Positions 15,399 to 24,046 of a stretch of DNA of 47,334 nt are shown one piece after another. The notes beneath the pieces are model-generated. The model made no database searches and was not told the DNA's origin. It was given only the letters and a program-made list of their open reading frames with translations. A program made the position numbers and the translations under genes. Position 1 is the stretch's first letter. Each line of letters begins with the position of its first letter. Location of the stretch: NCBI GenBank assembly GCA_009885955.1, contig VFJS01000087.1, positions 1-47,334 of the forward strand, given 5' to 3'. This DNA comes from Spirochaetia bacterium (lineage in GTDB: Bacteria > Spirochaetota > UBA4802 > UBA5550).

Positions 15399-16447
15399 GA
15401 TTTTGCAATCACCTGATTCCATATAGTTTCAGCGGCTTCTTCACCGCGTCCTTTGTAATTTTTTAGATCGAGATATAACTGTATCGGCGAGACAACTCGA
15501 ATGTTATTTTTCATGCTGCCATAATAGACACCCTCATCATAGGGAACGAATAAGCTCACATTTGCACCGCTGGCGACTTTTTTCAAATTAAGAGCTTTCT
15601 CAAGATCTTCATTGATTATGGAAACGTACGCCATAACCCGCTGTCCCCTAACCAGAGGGGCCGTACGATTGGCGCCGGAGAACCCGGTCAACGCATATTC
15701 TATATTGTTATTTTCACAAAAAGACACCAGTTCATTTTCTACATCCGGGGGCTGTTTCAGAGAGTAGTAATCATATATCTCATTTTTTTCATAGGAATAG
15801 TTTTCGCTCCATTCCAGGAGAATGTCAGATGGCCTTGACAACATTAAACCTGAAACCGTTTCAGAAATCCATTCACGGTCGGCCAGGAGTTTTTTTACAT
15901 TTGCCACCTGCCCAAGACTCACCCCTGCCTCGTTGGCAAGTTCCTGCATTTTCCAGCTTTTTTTCGGATTTACCAGAAAAACCCGCAAGACACGTGAGGC
16001 CTTTGGAGAGTAGAGTGAACGGATATCACGCTTCACGGCATATTTGTTCGGGTTCCCGCTATTCATAATTAAAATACTATCAAATAATAAATAACAATTA
16101 CCCGATAAATCAATGGTCCCAATTGATGATTTTCTGCATAAATCTGCGGTTTCTTGTGAAATATATGGGGCTATAAATATGCCGTAAGAGCTTTTTTCAT
16201 CATTAATTCGAGATATTAATTGCTGAATCGCCATTCTGGCATAGCGCGGCTCTCCGTTTGTTTTTACTTCAACCGCTATTTTTTTCTGAACTCCCTTGTA
16301 TTCGATTGTAACAGAGAAATCAACTGTGTCAGAATTATTAAATACCCGGGATTCAATTTCTATCAGATTTATAAAAGGTATAATCCCGAATACTTTGTGT
16401 ACAGTATCCTGTGCTAATTTCTCAATTTTATCTTTTCTTATTTTCAT
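15392..16447 (-). CDS. AbiEi-family type IV antitoxin
   Basis: This protein has 351 residues. The N-terminal ~130 residues resemble a restriction-endonuclease-like fold (VDFSVTIEYKGVQKKIAVEV, a D...ExK-like run). A winged-helix segment follows at about 150-215 (KSWKMQELANEAGVSLGQVANV), then an AbiEi-type C-terminal domain. AbiEi antitoxins bind inverted repeats in their own promoter and silence the co-encoded nucleotidyltransferase. Here a consensus promoter and a palindrome lie immediately upstream. Its stop overlaps the toxin start. Whether the N-terminal nuclease-like part is active is unknown. Confidence 0.8.
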   Translation of the reverse strand: MKIRKDKIEKLAQDTVHKVFGIIPFINLIEIESRVFNNSDTVDFSVTIEYKGVQKKIAVEVKTNGEPRYARMAIQQLISRINDEKSSYGIFIAPYISQETADLCRKSSIGTIDLSGNCYLLFDSILIMNSGNPNKYAVKRDIRSLYSPKASRVLRVFLVNPKKSWKMQELANEAGVSLGQVANVKKLLADREWISETVSGLMLSRPSDILLEWSENYSYEKNEIYDYYSLKQPPDVENELVSFCENNNIEYALTGFSGANRTAPLVRGQRVMAYVSIINEDLEKALNLKKVASGANVSLFVPYDEGVYYGSMKNNIRVVSPIQLYLDLKNYKGRGEEAAETIWNQVIAKSW

Positions 16448-16460
16448 TATTTATACCATT

Positions 16461-16476
16461 TTCAACGAACGTTGAA
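16461..16476. promoter_or_regulatory. candidate AbiEi operator, palindrome over the start site
   Basis: TTCAACG-AA-CGTTGAA is a perfect palindrome with a 2-nt spacer. It sits 5 nt past the -10 box and 14 nt before the antitoxin ATG, so a bound repressor would block initiation. A looser copy, TTTTCAAC/GCTGAAAA, lies at 16534-16553. Confidence 0.68.
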
Positions 16477-16481
16477 ATTAT

Positions 16482-16510
16482 AATATATAGTGAAAAATGG
16501 AAACTGTCAA
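16482..16510 (-). promoter_or_regulatory. sigma-70 promoter of the AbiE-like operon
   Basis: On the minus strand, TTGACA (16505-16510), a 17-nt spacer and TATATT (16482-16487) form a near-consensus promoter. It lies within a larger inverted repeat, TAGTGAAAAA/TTTTTTCACTA (16488-16524). Confidence 0.75.
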
Positions 16511-16524
16511 CTATTTTTTCACTA

Positions 16525-16969
16525 AAACTTATATTTTCAACAAAAGCTGAAAACAATAAATTTAATGAAAATTATTCAGATATACGTACTTTTTTTCAGT
16601 ATTACGGAATAGCATAGCAATTCCGGCACAAACCTGATGATATTCATCGGTATATAATCAAAATCCAACGGAGAAAAGGCATCCAGACTGTAATATTTAA
16701 CAACTTGAGTCTGAATTTTTTTTTTTTCGCGCCGTAGTGAGTGGTATGTTCCAAAATGGAACTAACCACGTTTTCATCCAATTTGAATCTGCAAGACAGC
16801 ATAGAGATTGGCAGAAGCGTTTAGAAAAATAAGAATTTTTTAAAGATTTATTTTCTGTTTAAGAGAGTTAAAAAACTTCGCAACATACTAATTATTCATG
16901 AAATCTTTATAGGGAATTTTGCAGTACTTTTATCTCTTAAACTTTGGGAAAAATTTAATTAAATAGAAT
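16525..16969. other. gene-free stretch with a 29-nt palindrome
   Basis: No gene is visible. At 16741-16769 is GTGGT-AT-GTTCCA-AAA-TGGAAC-TA-ACCAC, an inverted repeat broken only by the AT/TA pair, which could be an operator or small hairpin. A run of 13 T precedes it near 16717-16729. AT-rich sequence continues to the end of the WYL gene. Confidence 0.5.
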
Positions 16970-17938
16970 TTAACCATACTCCCCCATCATCTCTTCCAAG
17001 TCCTTCTTAACCTCTTCCGCGAGAAATGCAGGAGACAGGATCTCAGTCCCGGGGCCCCATGAGAGGACCCACCGCTTAACCTCAAAGAGTGAGTTAGTTT
17101 TAAAAGAAAGAATGATACTTCCGTCCTTATTTTTCTTTATCAACTGGTCCGGGTGCCACATTCTCTCGGTAATATAGTGCGATATGGCGCTTGTGAATTT
17201 TATTTTTACCGGATACTCCCTGTTCTCCGTTACAATCCCCATACTGGGCCCGAGAAATGTATCAAAATCAAAATCTTCGGGAATGACAAAGGATTCTTCG
17301 GTGACATCGGCCTGGAGGATCCTGGAAATTGCAAACTTGAGTATGGTCCTTCTTTTATGGCACCACGCGATGAGATACCACTCGCCCCGGAAGCTTGCCA
17401 GGTGGTAGGGATTAACGAATCTTCTCACCGGTTCGCTTCCGGCCTTTTTATGAAGAATATTAATTTTCTTCTGGTGCCTTAACCCCAGTGATATCTTCTC
17501 CCAGATATCAGGATTAATAATGGTATGGCTCTCCTGCATGAAAGTGAAGCGGTTATCGATCCACGAGGTCTTTACCCTGATTTCATCGGGGAGGAATAGC
17601 TTGATTTTATCAAAAATTCCCTGTAATTTATCATATATCTGCGTGTTTTTATACTGTTCCAGGGCTTTTTCCGCAATGCAAATGGCAAAAAAATCGCTTT
17701 CCTTGATATCGATGGAAGGAAGATGATAATTGGGCTCAGTATAATAGAATCCGCGCCTTGCATTGTCATACTCCACGGGCGCATCCATAGAATATTTCAG
17801 ATAATCAATGTCCCTTTGAATGGTCTTTGGGCTCACCTCATATTTTTTTGCCAGGGAGGAGCAATTGGGGTATATCCCTTTTCTTATTTCCTCATCAATA
17901 AAGACAATCCTGGGGAGATACATCCTTGATTTTTTCAT
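16970..17938 (-). CDS. WYL-domain transcriptional regulator
   Basis: This protein has 322 residues: an N-terminal helix-turn-helix of the HTH_11/DeoR type (SSLAKKYEVSPKTIQRDIDYLK), a WYL domain at about 135-215 (RRFVNPYHLASFRGEWYLIAWC) and a C-terminal WCX extension. WYL regulators sense ligands such as nucleic acids or nucleotides and often control phage-defence genes. The BREX repressor BrxR has the same overall layout. This gene lies 1.85 kb from brxF, on the opposite strand, with three genes between, so a role in BREX control is possible but unproven. A fragment of a second copy lies at 14146-14251. Confidence 0.9.
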   Translation of the reverse strand: MKKSRMYLPRIVFIDEEIRKGIYPNCSSLAKKYEVSPKTIQRDIDYLKYSMDAPVEYDNARRGFYYTEPNYHLPSIDIKESDFFAICIAEKALEQYKNTQIYDKLQGIFDKIKLFLPDEIRVKTSWIDNRFTFMQESHTIINPDIWEKISLGLRHQKKINILHKKAGSEPVRRFVNPYHLASFRGEWYLIAWCHKRRTILKFAISRILQADVTEESFVIPEDFDFDTFLGPSMGIVTENREYPVKIKFTSAISHYITERMWHPDQLIKKNKDGSIILSFKTNSLFEVKRWVLSWGPGTEILSPAFLAEEVKKDLEEMMGEYG

Positions 17939-18195
17939 AGAATTGAGCTCCTTTTTAGATTAAATAAATTTTAACCATCATTATAAACTTATTCAAGAAC
18001 TAAATTCATGTTTGGAAAAAAATGCCTGGCTGGAAAATAAATTTCAACACTGCAAATTCATCAGTATTATCCCTATCCTTAATATCTGTATAGGTCAATC
18101 TTTGTCCCACCTTACTCATTATCTTATAATTGTAAAACAGAATTGATAAAAACAAAAACAATACAATTTTTTATTAAATATCCGGAGGCTTTTTC

Positions 18196-18747
18196 ATGTT
18201 TGAGGCATTGGAACAAATTGAAGAGGATAATATAGATATCAATTTTGAAAACATGTGCAACAGGGGTATCGATTATCTGCAGAATGATGGATATATATCC
18301 CCTGCACTCTTTTTTTTCAAAGGTGGAGAAAAAATACCCTATAGTTTTGATTTCATTGAAAATAAAGAGGCAGCGGCAATGTTTAAATCAGGAAATTTTT
18401 TTCTCCATACTGCGGCATTGTGCAGGAAAGAAAAAGCCGTGAAAATTCTTCTTATCCTGGAATTCAATCCTGAACAGAATATGACGCTTGAAACGAGAAC
18501 GACTGAAGGCAAGAACGTAAAATTTTTGGTTTCTGAATGCCCTTTTCAAGATGCAGTATTGATATTGGAAGTAACCAGGAGGATATCACGGCAATGCTAT
18601 ATGTTCTTCACAAGGGATCATGAACCGGGAACCACCAAAGTATTGAATCACCTGTGCGAACGGGTCTATACGATGGACATCCTGGATATTGACAGGCGTA
18701 TTGCAGAAATACAGGAAGCTTTGTCTGACATGGTTTCAAACTCTTGA
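18196..18747 (+). CDS. hypothetical protein, 183 residues
   Basis: I do not recognise the family. It begins MFEALEQIEED, has a hydrophobic strand pair in AVKILLILEFNP and a conserved-looking LEVTRRISRQCYMFFTRDH segment. It is predicted soluble. GGAGG lies 8 nt before the ATG. It is divergent from the WYL regulator gene (257-nt spacer) and is followed after 22 nt by a zinc-ribbon membrane protein, so those two are probably an operon. A decayed paralogue lies at 14413, next to a WYL-gene fragment, so this gene and the WYL gene may have been duplicated together. Confidence 0.68.
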   Translation: MFEALEQIEEDNIDINFENMCNRGIDYLQNDGYISPALFFFKGGEKIPYSFDFIENKEAAAMFKSGNFFLHTAALCRKEKAVKILLILEFNPEQNMTLETRTTEGKNVKFLVSECPFQDAVLILEVTRRISRQCYMFFTRDHEPGTTKVLNHLCERVYTMDILDIDRRIAEIQEALSDMVSNS

Positions 18748-18769
18748 ATACCTGACAGGAGAATTATTT

Positions 18770-19042
18770 ATGGAAAATAAATGTACCGGGTGCGGGGCTG
18801 TAATTCCAGGAAACATATGTCATTACTGCGGGAATATTTATTCACATGATGATATTTTAGTATATGAAAGAATAGTCAAGGTTGTGGAATATATTCCGCA
18901 TCAACATGAAGAGGACTTTATATTAAGTCCCTTCTGGCAGAACTTTATTATGTATAAAGATACTCAATTCAGCCCGTTTATTGCCTGTATAATGATATTT
19001 ATGGCTCTCATATTTATTCTTGGCAAGTTATGTGAAAAATGA
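18770..19042 (+). CDS. small zinc-ribbon membrane protein
   Basis: This protein has 90 residues. An N-terminal zinc ribbon of two CxxC pairs (CTGCG...CHYCG, residues 5-21) is followed by a charged middle and a C-terminal membrane helix (FIACIMIFMALIFILGKL). The start at 18770 follows an AGGAG site. An upstream frame opening at 18689 overlaps the previous gene and is not needed. The function is unknown. The topology suggests a cytoplasmic zinc finger tethered to the membrane by its tail. Confidence 0.65.
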   Translation: MENKCTGCGAVIPGNICHYCGNIYSHDDILVYERIVKVVEYIPHQHEEDFILSPFWQNFIMYKDTQFSPFIACIMIFMALIFILGKLCEK

Positions 19043-19058
19043 ATAATTTACGAAACAT

Positions 19059-19421
19059 TCATGGGTATGCAGTGAATTCCAGGGCCTTGTCCAAGACTGT
19101 GTCGAGATCATCATAGGCAAATCCCACGGGACTTATACGCATTGCAGCTCCATTTCCCCAGCTCCCATAGGGCCCGGAGTTGGTGTTCCTGGCCCAGTCA
19201 TGAAATCTCCCTCCATACCCCCTACCGGGATACAGACGGTAATATTTTCTCATGTTATCAGCATAGTCTATGTCATACAAAATCGATTCTGCAAGTGCAA
19301 TGGTGAGGATTGAATCATCGGTATAGGTGCATTCAGGAGAAAAGAGGACAAAGTCCTTTGTCTTTATGTTGTTCCATTCATACACGGAACCGATAATGTC
19401 GCCGGCGATTGCTCCAAGCAT
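19059..19421 (-). pseudogene. truncated ADP-ribosylglycohydrolase
   Basis: The 120 residues match only the N-terminal third of an ARH/DraG-type ADP-ribosylglycohydrolase: MLGAIAGDIIGSVYEW, the metal-binding YTDDSILTIALA, and WGNGAAMRISPVGF. Whole enzymes are about 250-300 residues and carry further metal-binding Asp residues near the C-terminus, all missing here. The frame ends in a stop after ALEFTAYP, and no continuation is visible in the flank. It is therefore a remnant and probably inactive. Confidence 0.8.
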
Positions 19422-19791
19422 ACAATAACCTCATAATAATATTTTATTTTCAAAAAACAGATTATATCAATACCAAATTTTGAAGTATTACTGTAATAAT
19501 TATTTAAATGTCATTATTAATCATTTATTTACCTTTATTCAAAATAAATTGTTCTCAACGCTATCTTATTTAAAAGTATAACATTTCATTATATGCTTGA
19601 CCTTCTATAGCATCGTATAATTATTTTCAATGTGGGGATTATCCCAAATCATTAAGTGATGTGTTTAATAATATAAAATTGTTTATAAATATTTAACTAT
19701 ATCTGGCTGTAAATATTTATAAAATACCTAATATCCAAAAATCTAAATTAAGTTTTTGGATATTACTTAATTGAAATGAAGTTAAATAGTT
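19422..19791. other. gene-free AT-rich leader of the BREX operon
   Basis: These 370 very AT-rich bases lie between the truncated ARH gene and brxF. They should hold the BREX promoter. Many AT hexamers could serve as -10 boxes and I cannot choose one. The hairpin/operator candidate at 19729-19765 is the only clear structure. Confidence 0.5.
19729..19765. promoter_or_regulatory. 13-bp inverted repeat 26 nt before brxF
   Basis: TAATATCCAAAAA (19729-19741) and its exact complement (19753-19765) flank an 11-nt centre. Just upstream of the first BREX gene, it may be an operator for a repressor such as a WYL protein, or a leader hairpin. Confidence 0.55.
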
Positions 19792-20259
19792 ATGGGAAAG
19801 TTTGTGATCGAGAAGATTTTGCAGAATATTACTCAGGCAGCTGAAATGTATCACCGTCTTGTACTGTTGGCCGGCACAACTGGGAAAACAACAGCCTTGC
19901 AAGCGATACGAAAGCAGATTTCAGCACCTCTTGTCAATATCAACCTTGAATTATCCCGTCGCATGCTGGAACTAACCGAACGTCAACGCGCTCTTCAACT
20001 GCCTCGATTACTAAACGATTTAGTTGAGTCAACAGTCGGTGACATAGTCTTATTTGATAACATTGAGATTCTGTTCGATATTGCTTTAAAACAGGATCCA
20101 CTGAGATTGATTCAGGGGTTATCTCGCATAAAGACAATTGTAGCAACATGGGGTGGAAATGTTTCTGGCGAGATATTGTCGTATGCGGCGCCGGGTCATC
20201 CCGAATACCGCCAGTATCATATTAAAGAATTCATAGTAATATCTCACAATAGCGAATAA
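19792..20259 (+). CDS. brxF: BREX type 3 P-loop protein BrxF
   Basis: This is a small predicted ATPase (155 residues), first gene of type 3 BREX operons. The typical opening [10 protein letters not shown] is followed by GTTGKTTAL, a shortened Walker A: only two residues separate the first Gly from GK, where four are usual. A Walker B-like stretch, [15 protein letters not shown], is near residue 85. brxC follows 20 nt downstream. Its biochemical role is not well established in any BREX. Family identity is inferred mainly from size, the LVLL-G-GKT opening and its position before brxC. The ribosome site is weak, and a GTG at 19804 is an alternative start. Confidence 0.85.
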   Translation: MGKFVIEKILQNITQAAEMYHRLVLLAGTTGKTTALQAIRKQISAPLVNINLELSRRMLELTERQRALQLPRLLNDLVESTVGDIVLFDNIEILFDIALKQDPLRLIQGLSRIKTIVATWGGNVSGEILSYAAPGHPEYRQYHIKEFIVISHNSE

Positions 20260-20279
20260 TTTTCACGGGGGCTGATGAA

Positions 20280-23200
20280 ATGAAATACAGTGATGTTATC
20301 CAGTTTGAACCCATTGAGTCCGTGGTTCAACTCCGTGTCGCTGATGAAGCCTCAGCGGCAAAAACTCTCGTACGTACCTATGTGATTTCTGAAGAAATGG
20401 CTGAGAAGCTAAACAGTCTTGTATTCTCACAACTTCAGTTTGAACAACCTACTGACAACAAGGGACTCCTGGTAGTAGGGAACTATGGCACAGGAAAATC
20501 ACACTTGATGTCTGTTATTTCTGCTCTTGCTGAAAATGAATCTCTTGTTAAAGTACTAAATAACAAATCAGTGTCAGATGCTGCAGTAAAAATTAGTGGA
20601 AAATTCAAGGTGATTCGTACAGAAATTGGCGCTACAACCATGTCGCTCCGCGATATAATCATCGCAGAGATTGAGGAACACCTTGCTACGATCGGAATAA
20701 CCTACACCTTCCCTTCGGCTGGTAAAGTAACCAATAACAAACGATCTTTTGAAGAGATGATGTCAGCATTCCATGAAGAATATCCCGAGCATGGACTTCT
20801 TTTAGTAGTGGATGAGCTTCTTGACTACCTACGCACACGGAAAGATCAGGAGTTGATCCTCGATCTCAATTTTCTGCGTGAAATCGGTGAAGTATGCAAG
20901 GACCTGCGTTTCAGATTCATAGCCGGCATTCAGGAGGCTATATTCGATAGCCCTCGTTTCTCATTTGTAGCAGATAGTATTCGTCGCGTCAAGGACCGTT
21001 TCGAGCAGATTCTCATCGCCCGTAAGGATGTAAAATTTGTCGTTGCGGAACGTCTTCTCAAGAAATCAACAGACCAGCAAGTAAAAATCCGCGAATACCT
21101 TTCCCCTTTTGCAAAATATTACAGCCACATGAATGAACGCATGGATGATTTCGTTCGGTTGTTCCCGGTACATCCCGATTATATTGATACGTTTGAGCGG
21201 GTTACTGCAGTAGAAAAACGCGAAGTTCTGAAGACCCTTTCACTGGCCATGAAGAAGTTACTTCATCAGGAGATTCCAAGCGGTCACCCAGGTGTTATCG
21301 CTTATGATGGATACTGGACAACATTGAGGGAAAACCCTTCTTTTCGTGCTGTCCCCGATATAAAAGCAGTCATCGATTGCAGTCAGGTGCTTGAATCACG
21401 CGTTCAACAGGCCTTTACCCGTCCTTCATATAAACCAATGGCTGTGCAACTCATCCACGCTTTATCCGTTCATCGTCTTACTACAGGTGATATATATTCA
21501 CCTCTCGGTGCGACTGCTGAAGAACTTCGGGACGGTCTTTGCCTTTATCAACCGGGGATCGAGGAAATGGGCGGGGATCCCGCTGATGACCTGCTCTCCC
21601 ATGTAGAAACTGTTCTCAGGGAAATCCATAAAACCGTTAGCGGTCAATTTATATCAGCGAATCCCGATAACCGCCAGTATTATCTCGATCTTAAAAAGAC
21701 CGATGATTTTGATGCACTTATCGAAAAACGTGCAGAAACTCTGGATCCCACACATCTGGATCGCTATTACTACGAGGCTCTCCGGCGTGTTATGGAATGC
21801 ACAGACCAGACCTACGTTACCGGTTATAAGATCTGGCAACATGAACTGGAATGGTTGGACCACAAGGCTGCCCGTCAGGGGTACCTTTTTTTCGGCGCTC
21901 CCAATGAACGATCCACAGCAGTCCCCCCACGGGATTTTTATGTTTATTTCATTCAGCCCAATGATCCGCCCCATTATAAAGACGAAAAAAAACCCGATGA
22001 AATCTTTCTCAAGTTATCGAATACCGATGAAGATTTCCGAAAACCACTCTGTAACTATGCAGCGGCCCTTGATCTTGCCTCCACATCTTCAGGGCATGCA
22101 AAATCGACCTATGAATCGAAAGCCTCCAATTTCTTACGAGATCTGGTCCAGTGGCTCCAGAAACACATGGCCACAGCGTTTGAAGTGACCTATCAGGGAC
22201 GAACCAAATCCATAACCGAATGGGCCAAAGGCAAGCCCCTGCGCGATCTCACCGGCATAAGCTCTCACGAGCGTATAAACTTCCGGGATCTGGTGAATAC
22301 CATATCAGGCCTCTGTCTCGGCACACAATTTCAGGACCAGTCTCCAGAGTATCCTTTTTTCTCGGTACTAATCACCGGCGCCAATCGCGCACAAGCCGCT
22401 CAGGATGCACTGCGGGCTATTGCCGGCCAGACACGAACCAAACAGGCCACCGCGGTTCTCGATGCTCTGGAGATGCTCGATGGAGAGCGACTGGATCCTT
22501 ATCATTCCAAATATGCCAAACATCTTATCGCCATAGCTAAGAAAAAAGGGCATGGTCAAGTTATCAACCGGAACGAAGTAATTCAGGAAGTCTATGGCGT
22601 CGATTATTTTGCCCCCGATAAAGGCTTTCGTTTAGAGCCAGAGTGGGCCGTCGTGATACTGGCAGGTCTGGTCTATGCCGGCGAGGTGGTTCTGGCTATC
22701 CCAGGTAAAAAATTTGATGCCACCGGCCTTCCTGTTCTGGCGGGAACGAGCATTGACGAATTGATACAATTCAAGCACATTGAGCAACCTAAAGACTGGA
22801 ACATCCCAGCCCTGAAAGCCCTATTCGAGCTGTTGGGGCTTACCCCGGGGATGGTTCAATTGATAACTCAGGGGAAAGAAGAACCCGTACAGGAACTACA
22901 AAAAGCTGTTAACAAAACAGTAAATCAGCTGGTGCTGGCACATCAAAGCCTGCAAAACGGTCTTAACTTTTGGGGTCGCAGCCTTCTGGTTGAGGATGAA
23001 TCACAAAAGATTCGTCAGAAACTCGATACCGCAAAGTCCTTTCTCGAATCCCTGCAAGCTTATACCACAACTGGGAAACTGAAAAATTTTCGAAATGATG
23101 TTTCAGAAGTAAATGCCAATAAAGAAAATATTGACTCAATGGTTACCATAAAATCGCTGGAAGAGCTTATCTCCGATCTCAACACACCCGTATCATATCT

Positions 23201-24011
23201 ATTCAATGCCGAGGCCATATTACCCGATGGTCACGATTGGGTTGTTAAGATGAAAACCGCTCGTAACGAAATCATGGAAACCATCATGAACCCGGCCAAG
23301 CGCGACGTCCCTACATTCAGACCAGAGGCTCAACGAAAACTCAATAAACTGAAAAAAGCTTATTTGCATACCTATCTATCGATGCACACCAAGGCCCGCT
23401 TCGGGGTGAACGATGATAAACGCAAGGCGAAGCTCATGAACGATGAGCGGTTAAAATCTCTGCAAAAACTGTCCACCATCGACTTGATGCCCCGACAGCA
23501 TTTATTAGACTTCCAAAACCGGCTTGCGGGATTGAAAAGCTGTTTCGCCCTCACCGAACAGGAGCTTGAGGCCAGTCCGGTGTGTCCTCATTGCAACTTC
23601 AAACCAGAGGTAGAAGCATCAGTGCATAATTCTGCTGCACTACTCGATGCGATGGACAAGGAACTGGACACTATACTGGAGAATTGGACTCAAACATTAT
23701 TGACCAATCTCGATGATCCCACTACTAAGGGGAATATGAGCCTTCTCAAACCCGAGCAACGGAAGCTATTGGAGGGATTCATTAAAAAACGCACATTACC
23801 GGATGATCTGGACCATGAATTCCTCCATGCACTCAAAGAGGTGTTGTCGGGCCTCATCAAGATTCCGGTAAAAACTGTGGATTTACGTGCCGCTCTCCTT
23901 GCCGGCGGTTCCCCGGTTACCCCTGTCGAGATGAAGAAACGTTTTGACGATTATATTGATTCTCTCACCAAGGGGAAAGAGCCGGGCAATGTGCGGATTG
24001 TGCTGGAATAG
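20280..24011 (+). CDS. brxC: BREX ATPase BrxC (PglY-like)
   Basis: This 1243-residue protein is the large AAA-type ATPase present in every BREX system and needed for defence. The N-terminal ATPase domain has Walker A GNYGTGKS (67-74) and Walker [13 protein letters not shown] (about 173-184). The long remainder is mostly helical, ending with a CPHC pair ([10 protein letters not shown]) near residue 1110 that may bind zinc with other ligands. The length fits the family (about 1200). GGGG is close before the ATG, and pglX follows after 35 nt. It probably powers the assembly that lets the PglX methylase and the other Brx proteins act on phage DNA. Confidence 0.93.
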   Translation: MKYSDVIQFEPIESVVQLRVADEASAAKTLVRTYVISEEMAEKLNSLVFSQLQFEQPTDNKGLLVVGNYGTGKSHLMSVISALAENESLVKVLNNKSVSDAAVKISGKFKVIRTEIGATTMSLRDIIIAEIEEHLATIGITYTFPSAGKVTNNKRSFEEMMSAFHEEYPEHGLLLVVDELLDYLRTRKDQELILDLNFLREIGEVCKDLRFRFIAGIQEAIFDSPRFSFVADSIRRVKDRFEQILIARKDVKFVVAERLLKKSTDQQVKIREYLSPFAKYYSHMNERMDDFVRLFPVHPDYIDTFERVTAVEKREVLKTLSLAMKKLLHQEIPSGHPGVIAYDGYWTTLRENPSFRAVPDIKAVIDCSQVLESRVQQAFTRPSYKPMAVQLIHALSVHRLTTGDIYSPLGATAEELRDGLCLYQPGIEEMGGDPADDLLSHVETVLREIHKTVSGQFISANPDNRQYYLDLKKTDDFDALIEKRAETLDPTHLDRYYYEALRRVMECTDQTYVTGYKIWQHELEWLDHKAARQGYLFFGAPNERSTAVPPRDFYVYFIQPNDPPHYKDEKKPDEIFLKLSNTDEDFRKPLCNYAAALDLASTSSGHAKSTYESKASNFLRDLVQWLQKHMATAFEVTYQGRTKSITEWAKGKPLRDLTGISSHERINFRDLVNTISGLCLGTQFQDQSPEYPFFSVLITGANRAQAAQDALRAIAGQTRTKQATAVLDALEMLDGERLDPYHSKYAKHLIAIAKKKGHGQVINRNEVIQEVYGVDYFAPDKGFRLEPEWAVVILAGLVYAGEVVLAIPGKKFDATGLPVLAGTSIDELIQFKHIEQPKDWNIPALKALFELLGLTPGMVQLITQGKEEPVQELQKAVNKTVNQLVLAHQSLQNGLNFWGRSLLVEDESQKIRQKLDTAKSFLESLQAYTTTGKLKNFRNDVSEVNANKENIDSMVTIKSLEELISDLNTPVSYLFNAEAILPDGHDWVVKMKTARNEIMETIMNPAKRDVPTFRPEAQRKLNKLKKAYLHTYLSMHTKARFGVNDDKRKAKLMNDERLKSLQKLSTIDLMPRQHLLDFQNRLAGLKSCFALTEQELEASPVCPHCNFKPEVEASVHNSAALLDAMDKELDTILENWTQTLLTNLDDPTTKGNMSLLKPEQRKLLEGFIKKRTLPDDLDHEFLHALKEVLSGLIKIPVKTVDLRAALLAGGSPVTPVEMKKRFDDYIDSLTKGKEPGNVRIVLE

Positions 24012-24046
24012 TTCAAGGTTAAAAGCGCAGCATTGAGGATGATATA

